Both the position numbers and the translations under genes were made by a program. DNA of 64,000 nt, from contig JAJHZJ010000008.1 of the NCBI GenBank assembly GCA_023548195.1, positions 2,070,232 through 2,134,231 of the forward strand, read 5' to 3'. Within the stretch, counting starts at the first letter, position 1. Each line of letters starts with the position of its first letter. Under the pieces are notes generated by a model. That model was not told the DNA's origin and did not search any database. It was given only the letters and a program-made list of their open reading frames with translations. Source of the stretch: Bettongia penicillata ogilbyi. Its lineage: Eukaryota > Chordata > Mammalia > Diprotodontia > Potoroidae. Below, piece after piece: positions 36,480 to 46,660 of this stretch.

Positions 36480-36712
36480 CTGGCTTTTATATGGTGCTTT
36501 AAGGTTTTCAAAGTGCTTTGCATCTGTTATCTCATTTGAGCCTTACAGTTCTCCTAATTAGGGAGATAAGATACATATATAGAAAACTGCACTGAACGAT
36601 ATTACACTTTAAGTGCATTAGGAGAGGCTGAGCTCATAATCTGAAGGAATCTGCCATATACTGGTTGTGTGACGCTAGGCAATATACTTAATATCTCAAT
36701 ACCCTAGGAAAC
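36480..36712. mobile_element. Two MIR-type fragments in opposite orientation
   Basis: Positions 36480-36570 are an antisense MIR tail (ttcaaagtgctttgcatctg, ttatctcatttgagccttac). Positions 36590-36712 look like a sense MIR head and CORE (tactggttgtgtgacgctag). A microsatellite follows directly. Confidence 0.6.
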
Positions 36713-36950
36713 TGGAGGGAGGGAAAGATGAAGGGAGGGAGAGAAGGAAGAGAAAGAAGGAAGAAAGGAAGGAAGGAAGAGAAAGAAGAAAGGAAGGAAG
36801 GAAGGAAGGAAGGAAGGAAGGAAGGAAGGAAGGAAGGAAGGAAGGAAGGAAGGAAGAGAAAGAAGAAAGAAAGGAAGGAAGGAAGGAAGAAAGGAAGGAA
36901 GGAAGGAAGGAAGGAAGGAAGGAAGGAAGGAAGAAAAAGAGAAGACAGAG
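36713..36950 (+). repeat. (AAGG)n microsatellite, compound
   Basis: Purine-only tract of about 235 bases, mostly gaag units, with the purest parts at about 36791-36854 and 36895-36932. The 94-codon Lys/Glu/Gly/Arg-rich plus-strand frame is encoded by it. Long polypurine tracts of this kind can form triplexes. Confidence 0.97.
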
Positions 36951-36956
36951 GAGGGA

Positions 36957-37195
36957 GTTTTATTACATGCTATGAAATATTACAAGCATTTAACAAAATT
37001 TATCTCATTTGATCCTTCCACAACCCTAGGAAGTATGTGCTATTACTGTCCCTATTTTATGGTTGAGGAAACTGAGATAGATTGAGGGTAGGTGAACTGC
37101 CCATAGTCACCCAACTGAGAAGTTTGAGGTTGAATTTGAATTCAGGTCTTCCTTACTTCAAGTCCAGTGATATAACTAGCCTATGTTAATAGAGG
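36957..37195 (-). mobile_element. MIR-type CORE-SINE
   Basis: Antisense: tttatctcatttgatccttc, tgaggaaactgagatagatt, atttgaattcaggtcttcct. Near full length. Confidence 0.82.
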
Positions 37196-37324
37196 GCATT
37201 TTCTCACTGGAAGTCCCTGTACTGATGAATTTCAGGATCTTCCCCTCCCTCCCCCTCCCCCGAAAAGTGTGTTAGAGACTTTCACAACACCAGACTAAGG
37301 GAAACCTTGTGCTAGCCATGGAAG

Positions 37325-37700
37325 GATGGGTTAAGAATTCCTTAACTCCAAGGAAAGGAAAGAATTTTATGCAAAAGAAGCAGCTTGAGTAAAAGTCCCA
37401 TAGACAGGCAAGAGCATTCAGAGCAATAGAAAACAGATCAGTTTGACTAGAAAGTAAAATTTATAGAGGGCTATGATATGAGATCATCCTGGAAAGGTGG
37501 AGAGGTGGAAGTTTGTGAACATCTTTGAACCTCATAGAGTTTAGTCTTTATTCAGCAGCCATTAAGGAGATCTATAAGTAGAAGAATGACATTGCCAGAC
37601 ATAGACTTAAACCTGCCAGGATGGATGATCTGTTCTGTGCATAAAAACAGATGACTTTAACCATGATATGAAACTTTGATTGGAGGAGGAAAAGCCAAAG
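37325..37700 (-). mobile_element. L2 LINE fragment
   Basis: Antisense L2: ggcaagagcattcagagcaa, cagcagccattaaggagatc, agaatgacattgccagacat. It may belong to the same element as 38310-39250, split by the two MIR-type insertions between them. Confidence 0.62.
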
Positions 37701-37706
37701 GTGGAA

Positions 37707-38008
37707 GGGAATAAGTATTTATATAGTACCTATTATGTGTCAGGCATTTATAGTGCTTTATAAAAATTATATATGATATAATAATATATAATTTTATCAT
37801 ATATGATATTACATTATAATATTATAAATATTATCTAATTTAGTCCTCAACAACTCTCCAAGGTAGGTATCGTTATTCTCATTTAACATTTGAGGAAACT
37901 GAGGCAAATTTGTCCATGGTCACTGAGATAGTAAGTGTCTGAGGCTGGATTTAAACTTAGGTTTTCCTGATTAAGGTCCACTACTCTATCCACTATGCCA
38001 TCTAGCTG
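37707..38008 (-). mobile_element. MIR-type CORE-SINE, near full length
   Basis: Antisense: tatatagtacctattatgtg, atctaatttagtcctcaaca, tgaggaaactgaggcaaatt, and head ctactctatccactatgcca then tctagctg. An AT palindromic patch (37765-37840) has expanded inside it. Confidence 0.85.
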
Positions 38009-38114
38009 GGTGAATAAACAGAACTGGGGAAGCAACACGGACATTTACTTTGAGCGTGACTAAATTTGCGGTTTCATTGGTGTAGTGAGTTCCAGTGCAG
38101 ATCAGAATCTTCTC

Positions 38115-38270
38115 TGCAGCTTGGTGTCTAAGTGAATGGCCACATTGAGGTTAAGTGACTTGCCCTTGGGTCACATTTCTGGTAGAAAGCAGACACAAGC
38201 TTGAACCTAAATCTTCCTGACTTGGAGACCAACTGTCTAGTCATGGTGCCTCTTACATAATGCCTGTGGC
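38115..38270 (-). mobile_element. MIR-type CORE-SINE, partial
   Basis: Antisense: acattgaggttaagtgactt, gcccttgggtcaca, cctaaatcttcctgacttgg. The L2-like tail is missing. Confidence 0.72.
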
Positions 38271-38309
38271 CAGAGAAATAGGAAGAACAGAAAAGATGAG
38301 GATAAAAGA

Positions 38310-39250
38310 GCACCCAAAAATAGATAAGAGAAAAATCTCTGCCTCCCTACTTTGGAGGAGTGGGAGAGCTTAGGTGTGGAACCTTGCATTTCCTCTTAGA
38401 CTCAGTTGATGTGATGTTAGTTTTTCTCAAATGAAAAAAATTATCTGTTGCAAGGAATGATTGTATAGAGGAAGTTGGAGGGGTGAATTTAGAAATGAAG
38501 GTAACATGAAGACAAAAGATGGAAATAAAAATTAATTTGAGAAGTAAGGCTTTTACAAGAGCCCAGGTAGATGATATGAGGGTCTCCACTTGAGCAATGG
38601 ATGTAGGAATAGAGAAGAAAGGGAGTTGATGCCAGAGATCCAAAAAAGGTGAGAGTGAAATTAGAGGAATAAACTGACTTTGCAAAGGACAGAATGTGGA
38701 GAGAAAAGAGAAGTGATCCGAGGACGGAAGCTTGGGGAGGGGGAGGAATGATCACATTTATGGTATCAGAAAATATATGGAATAAGTAGAGACAGAGGGG
38801 AAAAATCACATTTAGAAGAAAAAGAAGAGAATGAGGAGAGTGATATTGAAATCAAGAGAGGAGGTGGTAATAAGCAATATCAACTGCTGCAGAGACTCGT
38901 ACAGAGGGGGGGAGGTAGCATTAGATTTGGCAACTGAGGCTATTAGTGAGTTTAAAAGAGGACAGTTTTAATAGAGAAGTGGAAGCCAGATTCCAAGGAA
39001 GTGAGGCAAATTGTTGGTGAAAAGAGAATTAGATGTTGGTAACATTTTAAAGAAATTTAGTAGCAAAGGCATGGAGAAAGAGGACAGCAGCTGTATGGGA
39101 TAGAAAAGAGAGAAGTCTTTTTGCTTATGATTGGAAAGACTTCTGACAGATGAGAAGAGACAAGTGGAAAGGGAGAGATTGAAGATAACTGAGAGAAAAG
39201 GCACACTTCTGGAAAAAAGTTTCAGGAGGATACAGAGGAGATCAAGGTCA
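38310..39250 (-). mobile_element. L2 LINE fragment, RT region
   Basis: Antisense L2 ORF2. The pattern ttgatgccagagatccaaaa, gaaatcaagagaggaggtgg (38850), then gcatggagaaagaggacagc (39068) follows the order of other antisense L2s. The overlapping minus-strand frames (112, 106 and 78 codons) are decayed ORF2 pieces with stops and frameshifts. Confidence 0.75.
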
Positions 39251-39870
39251 TAAGCATAGGGCTTAGCTTTAGGGATGAGTAAAGATTCCCCTTCTTCTGT
39301 GACCAGAGGTCATTAAAAATCTAGTGGCATAGTTTTCAAGATTAGAAATATTATCCCTAACGTCCTGGATAACTTCTAATTATGCAATTATCTCCCATTA
39401 TGCTCTGCTTATCTTATTCTCCTAAGATTTCAATTGAATGATAACATCTTCATATTCTGTCCTAAATAGATTTGTAGTGTTTCTGCGTATTACTTTAAGG
39501 CTTCTATCTTCCACCTATAATGGAAGCCTGCATTAGAGTGATCAATGAAACAATCTCTTTGAAATATGTTTGGCCAGATGCTTGGAAACCTTCAGGGGGT
39601 CTTACCAAACATATTTCTAGCCCCATTTTTTTGCAGAGAAAAAAATTAATTTTTAAATTAGTATGTGTGCCAAATGAATGAGTAAAGCAATCCAATGGCA
39701 ATTCCTACACCAAGTATTATCCGACTGAAATGTTGCTTAGATAAATTATTACTCTAGTATTTTAAGAAAGTTTGGTTTCAGCAAAGTTGAAATCTCTACC
39801 AAGAAATTTGCAAAATACTTAGCAAATCTTAAAGTGCTATATAAGATTTGCTACTGCTGATTTTGTTACT
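39251..39870. other. Mostly unassigned, with a MIR tail at the end
   Basis: Positions 39795-39870 resemble a sense MIR tail (ttgcaaaatacttagcaaat, ttaaagtgctatataaga). The rest is unassigned. Confidence 0.5.
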
Positions 39871-42343
39871 GCTACAACCTCTCTGTGCTTTGTTGGACTA
39901 TCTTTGTAAGTTGCTGTGGCTGAGAAATATAATTTGTAGGTGGAATCTTGGGGATAAATCTCTCTGAAGGAATTTAGGATTGGTGCTCCAATAACAGATA
40001 TACAGTCTGTGACTGGGGCCCTTGCTCAATGTATTTCTAGGTTGGTAATACCTGCCAGAGCTTGTACTATGCCGAAATAGCCTTCAGCATCACCTCCATT
40101 TCAGGATCAACCTTCAGGAACAGGACTTATGTGAAAGGAAATGAATCATTAAGGCTGGGTCTAACCTCTTCTCTAGTTGTTTCTGAATAATGATTCTTCA
40201 TACTTTGTCTTTAAACAATGGTTTGGGAATAAAATAAAAACAATCGAAAATAATATTCATGAAAGGTTTCATTTTAGAGGAACCAGAATTAGAGAAGTGA
40301 AAGAAAACTGAAGAGTAATTCTTTGCTTAAAGGATTGAGTGATACCAGTATAGTCTATGCATATCTTTATAATGTCTGCTTATAAAGAACTACCAAAGGT
40401 TGAGGACGAGGGGAATTGAGAGAGGAGAGTATCAAAGATGAGGTGAATAAAACTGGGAAAAGTCAAGGTTGAGGTTATCTGCTAAAGCAGATAATGAAAT
40501 TACTATTATTGGAGAATCTTTGAAGACTCTAAGTCCTTTTGGAAATGAGAAAAGCATTTAGATTCATAGCCAAGAGCATGTGACCCTCTATCATTTAATT
40601 GCCATTTTCTGATCTCGTGGAACAATTGAAGACAAGACATGAAACATCCTTTTTGTTAAGGTATAATTTTGAGACTTTCCGTTTGTTTTAGTCAAATTTC
40701 AAAAAAAAAAAAAAAGCCTATAGTATCCTGAGAAACAATGCCAGTTTTTTTTTTAAGGTGAAGACACTGTTATAACCAACCTGCATAGATGATAATAATG
40801 AAAAGACCTATGATTGACCCTCCTATACCTCCCAGACATCCCAAGGCAACTAAGCCTAAGCACCTTCACCCCACATACACTTTTGGGCAACCAAGGGGCC
40901 AAACTAGATTTGGGGGGGTGGGACAAAAGTGAGAAGAGAGGGCTGTGGAGAGGGGCTGGCATGGAGCAGGAGCTCCACTCTGCTGTGAAGCTTCATATGA
41001 CAGGGGAAATGCTATCCCACCCCTGCTTCCCTTCCAGAGAAGGCCAGGTCTCCAGGGGGTACATTCAGGGTCTGGGTTTGTGACAAAACCAGGCCACAGC
41101 TTTAGATATGATGCAGAATGCTATAGCTACTCTCCACAGTTCCAGGAGCCACAAGGCCCTGTTGGAAACGTACAGCCTTCACAGAGGATCACAGCCAACC
41201 ACATCAGCAGAAGAAACAGCAGGAGGAAAAAAACCCTATGAGAACAGTGATACTTTAAAAAAATGAATGAAGATGATACTTTCTATTTATAAAATAATGA
41301 AACTGTACTCATCATTTGGAGGGGGAAAAATCAACCATGCAAGTGGGGAAATCACCATATTTTCTTTAGCTTTGCAAATAATGAATGCCATTTGCTAGCA
41401 CGCAAACTGTCAAATGAAATTCAGAAAAGAAGGGATGAAAAAGGACATCTTTTCTTCTGTTTAATAGAATAACTACCTGCAATTGGGGGTGGGGATGAGG
41501 AGCCCCTATAAGTGTACAAACACACTCATTCAATTTTTTCTTTAATGAAGTCTAAAGTCAGAAAATGATGGAGAGTTCTAGAAGGAAGCTATAGCCATGT
41601 AAAAGAAAGAATGCATCTGGACTTGGTGGGTGGCAAAGCAGATGTAACAGTGAGTTTATAGGAAGAAAGAAAGACACAAAGAATTGTAAATTTTAAAATG
41701 CTGGCCAAATGGGGTCAACATCTTTCATTTAAAAAATAAAATATAATTTAAAAGTAACATCCAGAAGTGAGCTATTCAAGATCTGTGCAATAGGAGAATA
41801 TGAAATCTTGGGCTATAATTTACCACAGCAAGGTCTCTTGTAGCACATGCTTCCCAGACCCAGGGACAGAGTGATTTTTTTTTCCTTTTCTCCCCAGAGG
41901 ACAAGCCTAACTCTCATTAGTGTTAATGGGGAGTCTGCATCCGTAGTGGGGGAAGACTATATCCTTAGGAAACAGGCTTGTTGTCAAAAGTCGTAGCATA
42001 GCCCCAAACTCCCCCAGACTTAAAAGCACAATGTGGACATCTGCGAGGCTGATTTCCATTTCTTCTCAGAGGTGAGTGTACCTAACTTACTGCTTACAAT
42101 CGGTAGTTGAGCCCTGTTTTTCATTGATTGTCTCTTCCATACCCGAGCTCTGCACCTACCTTTCACAAGCAAAGCTAGAGGATTTAATTTCACTGGAATG
42201 AGGGAAGCCTGTTCCACAACTCTGATTTAGATTAAGTAAACATCTCTGATGTGTGATGCATGAACGATGGCAGAACAGGGGGGTCGGGATTCATTTGCTG
42301 GGAAAAGGATCCCTTTGTAAGAATCAGAAAGTAGGGCTTCCAC
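39871..42343. other. Start of the repeat-poor interval; GC-richer block at 40.8-41.24 kb
   Basis: No interspersed repeat recognised. The block at about 40800-41240 is visibly GC-richer than its surroundings and carries two overlapping plus-strand frames (89 and 98 codons) with no known domain. At 42060-42077 a polypyrimidine run followed by cagaggtgagtg combines acceptor-like and donor-like signals. No coding claim is made. Confidence 0.4.
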
Positions 42344-42368
42344 GGGGGGGGGTGGGGGCTGAGGGGGG
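42344..42368 (+). other. G-quadruplex-forming motif
   Basis: G runs of 9, 5 and 6 separated by one and four bases; the first run can supply two tetrad strands. It lies about 300 bases upstream of the CpG-rich segment. Confidence 0.7.
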
Positions 42369-42459
42369 AAATCCATTTTAAAAAAAAATCTACAGCACCA
42401 TAAAAAAAAACCCACATTGGAAAAATTGTCATTTTATGAGGGTGGGGCTTTGATCAAGA

Positions 42460-42500
42460 ATTTTTATTAAGCCATGCCTCTAACCATTCTTAATAAAAAT
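42460..42500. repeat. Perfect 12-bp inverted repeat (hairpin)
   Basis: The arm atttttattaag (42460-42471) and its exact reverse complement cttaataaaaat (42489-42500) flank a 17-base spacer. Each arm contains TTTTATTA, similar to CDX/posterior-HOX binding sites. It lies about 160 bases upstream of the CpG-rich segment. Confidence 0.9.
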
Positions 42501-42659
42501 GAAATAAAATTCTGTGCTTTGGATGTATGATGTTAAAATTCACAAGCCAGGCTGGGTAGGTCAGAATGAAGTGTTGGAGGAAATATGGAAAGCGGGGGAC
42601 CATGGAAGAGGAGAAGGAAAGGGAAGGAGAAATCTCTTCTTGGACTGGAGCTGGACAGC

Positions 42660-43140
42660 GGCAGAGTATTTGTCGGTTTCAGAAGGGGCTGAGTGAGGGC
42701 CCGATCGTCCTAGTGGTGAACGGGTTAAGGGACCGCCCGCCTCAGCCCCCTCCTCTGGCTGGGTGTAAACAGAGGAGCCTCAGCCTATCATGTCTGATTG
42801 CCGTTATGTGCCTGAGGAGAAAGCCAGACTCTGTAACATGATACATTATAGACTGATTCAACTTGGAAACGCTGGGCTCTGCTTTTCCCATCCAGACAGA
42901 AGGATCACCGCGGAAAGGTGGGTGCCCCCAAAGCAGCCCCTTTTGACCTCCCTGCTGCGCCGGGATCAAGTGGGATGCTTTCGGTCTCCCTGTCCTCCCT
43001 CCCCATCGCGCTGCCTTCCTGGCTAGGGATTCGGGGGCGCAGTTTCTCGCTAGCACCCACTCCGGGGCTGGTTTTCGGTGCTTTTCCACGGTGAGTGCGG
43101 TTGGAATGGGAGGAGGCTCCGGGACCATTTGAATCGGTGC
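42660..43140 (+). promoter_or_regulatory. CpG-island-like segment, candidate promoter
   Basis: By hand count 24 CpGs in 480 bases, with G+C around 55-60%, giving an observed/expected CpG ratio near 0.6. The rest of the window is strongly CpG-poor. Contains gaccgcccgcctcagccccc (GC-box-like), ccgcgg at about 42908, and two plus-strand donor-like sites (aaag|gtgggt at 42917/42918 and acg|gtgagt at 43090/43091). In mammals this combination usually marks a promoter with a 5' exon. No TATA box was seen in it. The gene is unknown. Confidence 0.6.
42760..42917 (+). other. Candidate first or 5'-noncoding exon ending at a splice donor
   Basis: Segment inside the CpG-rich region ending at ggaaag|gtgggt. 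An ATG at 42790 with A at -3 opens a frame that crosses the donor (MSDCRYVPEEKARLCNM at its start; 42 codons plus two bases before the donor). The 150-codon minus-strand frame over the same bases is a GC-rich shadow. I do not recognise the peptide, and the exon may be untranslated. The 5' boundary is a guess. Confidence 0.3.
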
Positions 43141-43738
43141 AGAGGCAACATTAGCATCTGAAATGAGGTGGCTCTTTAACCCCTGAGGGACCAAATTAAG
43201 GATTTAGAAGAGGTAAAAGCTTTAACTTTCTCCCTCTTGCGTCCTGCAAGCCGGGCTCTGCTGCAGAATGGAGGCTTTTGTGTTGTGGCTGATGATTTCT
43301 TTTAAAATTAGGTGATTTATTTTGTATTTTTTAGGAGTAGTAGACGTTCCTGACCCACGGGGTCCAGCTCTCTTTTCTCTGCATTCCTTGACTTTTTTTT
43401 TTTTTTTTTTTTTGCATTGCGATTTATTGAATCCATGGTGGGCGGGGGCAAAATCTGAGAAAGAAGTTTTTTTTTTTCGTTTCTTTTTTTCACCCCCTTC
43501 CCTAATTTACGTTCGAAATGTTTGAAAATGTTCATCGGACTTAAATTAATCAGCTCTTTGCTTCCATTAGCTAAAATCCATCATACTAATTGCTTAACGG
43601 GAAGGGGGGGGAGTATGAAATTATCTTGCTAATTAAAAGAGCAGCTTTTTCTTTCTTTCTTTCTTTCTTTTCCCCTCTTCCTTTCCCTGAGACACTTAGT
43701 GTGATTTTTGTCAGTGGAGGAATTTAAAGACCAGAGTC

Positions 43739-43745
43739 TATAAAA
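43739..43745 (+). promoter_or_regulatory. TATA-box-like sequence
   Basis: tataaaa preceded by agagtc, about 600 bases downstream of the CpG-rich core, with a G-rich patch (gcgggggcggggggagagg) about 50 bases further on. It could serve an alternative start, but such words are common in AT-rich DNA. Confidence 0.2.
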
Positions 43746-46626
43746 ACAATTCAACTTTACAATTGTGTCATTGATGCAGGTTGGTCACTAAGCGGGGGCG
43801 GGGGGAGAGGAGAAAGCAGTTTGGTTTGATTTTTGTAAGACTTGCTGGGTTATTTTAAGTCAGTATTTTTTTTTTTAACATTTAGGGAGGTAAACGAATA
43901 AAATGAAACAAAGATTTGTGGGAGCTGTAAGAAAGATAGCCTGTGAGAAGTCACATTTTTTCACTCCCTCTCATATGCTAGTCTTTTTTTCTTTCCAAAA
44001 TGTCTAATAAATCATATGTACAGAATATATATATATAGCTGTGTCACAAAGTCATTCTGTATTCTTAAAGCTTAATATAATCAAATTCAGTGCCTTAAGA
44101 TGGTGTAGTTGAAGATTTGATCCCTTTCCACTGAAGTGGAAATACTTCCAGTAATTGAAAGCAGATTCATGTCTGGAGTTGTACAAGCCAAGGTTTTCAT
44201 TTTTTAAATAAACCTTTTGTTCTCTAGCATTAAATGTTTCAGTGGGCCATCCAGAGACCTCTGTGTGCTAATTGTTCAAGTAGTCCTTAAGAAAGACTTG
44301 AAAAAAAGAATCAGAGAAAGGTATTTCAGAAATTCACCCAACTTATTAAGCCTACCTCAGACATCGTGAAAATATTATTGCAGCCAACATGCATATGCCA
44401 TGCATTTTCGTTTTCCAGCTCAGGCATTCAACTGGGAGACTAATAGCTAGTGTAAAAGGAAGCCCAGGTGGGGTGCATCAGTAAAAGGAAGTTAAAAAGC
44501 TTAAAGAATGGTAGGTTTCATCTTATTTTGTACTCTGGTGCACAGTTTGGCTACAGATTTCAAATAAATTATGAATTAGATTTTCTGTAGTGAGATGCTG
44601 AGGTAAACTAACAAAACTTCTAGAAATAGTTGCCTCCTGTTAACTTCGTTACTTTGGGGGCATAACTGCTAACGCTTTTTTTTTTTTTAAATTACATAGG
44701 CATTAAGGGAAAACTTAGAATGTGTGCTAGCAAGCCCTTTAGACAAAGAGTCACTTGATGTCTTATTAGCTGTGAAGGCTCGAGAATGGGTGACATGTTT
44801 AAGTATCTTCCTTCAGGCCTTAGGATTTAGAATGAATTTTGTAAACGAGGAGGGAAAAGTTAGAAGTCATCAATGTTTAACAATGAGAATTGTGATCGCA
44901 GAAAACAGAAAGCATAGGGGTTCCATGATTTATTCCCAGAAGTATCAATGGCTTCCAGATATTTTAGTAAGATGCGCATGCACATAATATAATTATGCTA
45001 CTTCTTTTTAATTTAAAACTATTTAGTAGCTTATTCAATGCTTTGTTTAACTATCTGACCGGTCTTGGGGGAAAGGAAATAATTTAAATAGCTCCAAAAG
45101 TACACATGAAGTAAATAACTTGTTCCTACATTTAGGAAAGGTGTGAATGGTGGTTGGTTCAATACAAAACTAAACCACATGGTCTTTGTTTATGGAATGA
45201 TTACGTTCAAAATAGCAATTAAATTTTAAGATGTTTCTAAATGCCTGAAACATTCATTGTATCCTGTTTCTGGTGAAGTAGTGGCCTGGTGGATTGTAGA
45301 ACATGATTGTGTCTTTGTACAAAGATTTACAGAATGGCAAACAATTTAATACAGACTCCATTTCTATCATCTGTATTCCTTGTCTAAACATTTAACTTAG
45401 CTTTTAAAAAGGTTCTCAATTTTCTGTTAGCTTTTTCTTCCTTAATTTATAGAAAACACTGCAAAAAAAAAAAGGGCACTTCCCCCATCTGAAATCATAC
45501 TTTGCATTTAGCATGGCTCTCATCCCTTTAAGAATGAAGAGAAGTGACAAAGTAGTCGCTGTCTAAATACAGTGATCTTGATAATTAATGCTATGAGACA
45601 GATTAAAATGCTGTATCCCAGGTATTCATTTCCTTAAAAGGGACACAAGAAAAGCGTTGCTAAGCACCTGTCACCACTGCAAGTAACATAAAATGACCCA
45701 AATTAAAGAACCTGTTCTAAGCTGTATTATTGCATTTTCTAAAGTGTATTTCAAAAGGTTTAACAAGACTCATACAATTAGTGGGAAGAAAGAAAAAGAT
45801 CTATTTTCAGCCCTGATCAGCAATTAAGGGATGGGACTTCAGAACTTCATTTCTTTATTTTTTATAACTTGTTTCCCTTCTTAATCCATTACTTGAACTG
45901 AACCATAGTGAATGAAGATTTCAGTAAATATCCTTTAGTTAGTGCTAAATACAAAGAAATGAGCACCTCTTTTCATTTTTAATGTGTAAAATTGTACCAA
46001 CTTTTTATCATTCTATAAAATTTTTAACATAATTTTCCTGAGATTCATGTTCTCACTATATATTTCAAACTGCATACAAATTAGAAATAGTTGTACATAA
46101 ATTAAACAATAGTACTATTTAAAATTACCCAGCCTTGTCCTCCATTTTAATGCTTTCATATCAGCTAGAAGTTGGGCACTGTATACCTACATATTTAATA
46201 AACTAATATCCCAAACAGTATGTGCATATATGTTGGCATAGAATCTAAATATCCCTTTTGCTTCCATACACATATGACCACAAAGAGACAGGCATGCATG
46301 CTCCTTTAATAATTTTTGTACATAATAAATTAATAGCACAAAGTTGTTGGCACTGTATAAGTGATAAAATGATCACATCACCTCTTGCATGTGTAATCTG
46401 GAAGATAGACAAAAGTTCTGCTGTGCAAATCATTATTGGTCACCACTGCTCTTCTGGGATAGGTTGGAACTTCTAAAGAGCTAAGGACCAAACTTTGATT
46501 TTACAAACGTATAAGCCATTAGATGAGATAACTCTTTCAATGACCTGGATAGTAACTAATAAAACAGCAGTCCCAAATACAATTTGTAGAACATCCCAGT
46601 GACAAGGAAAAGGATGAGGGGCTAGT

Positions 46627-46660
46627 GGGAAATAGTGGGGGCGGGTGGGGGGTGGGGGGG
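46627..46660 (+). other. G-quadruplex-forming motif
   Basis: Five G runs (3, 5, 3, 6 and 7) within 34 bases, the last four separated by single bases: a very strong G4 pattern in an otherwise AT-rich stretch. Confidence 0.8.

Noticed and set aside
36728..37012. Lys/Glu/Gly/Arg-rich protein
   Set aside because: Translation of the AAGG microsatellite.
42742..43194. 150-codon minus-strand open frame over the CpG-rich segment
   Set aside because: Stops are rare in GC-rich DNA. The peptide is unfamiliar and proline/arginine rich, and the donor-like sites are on the other strand.
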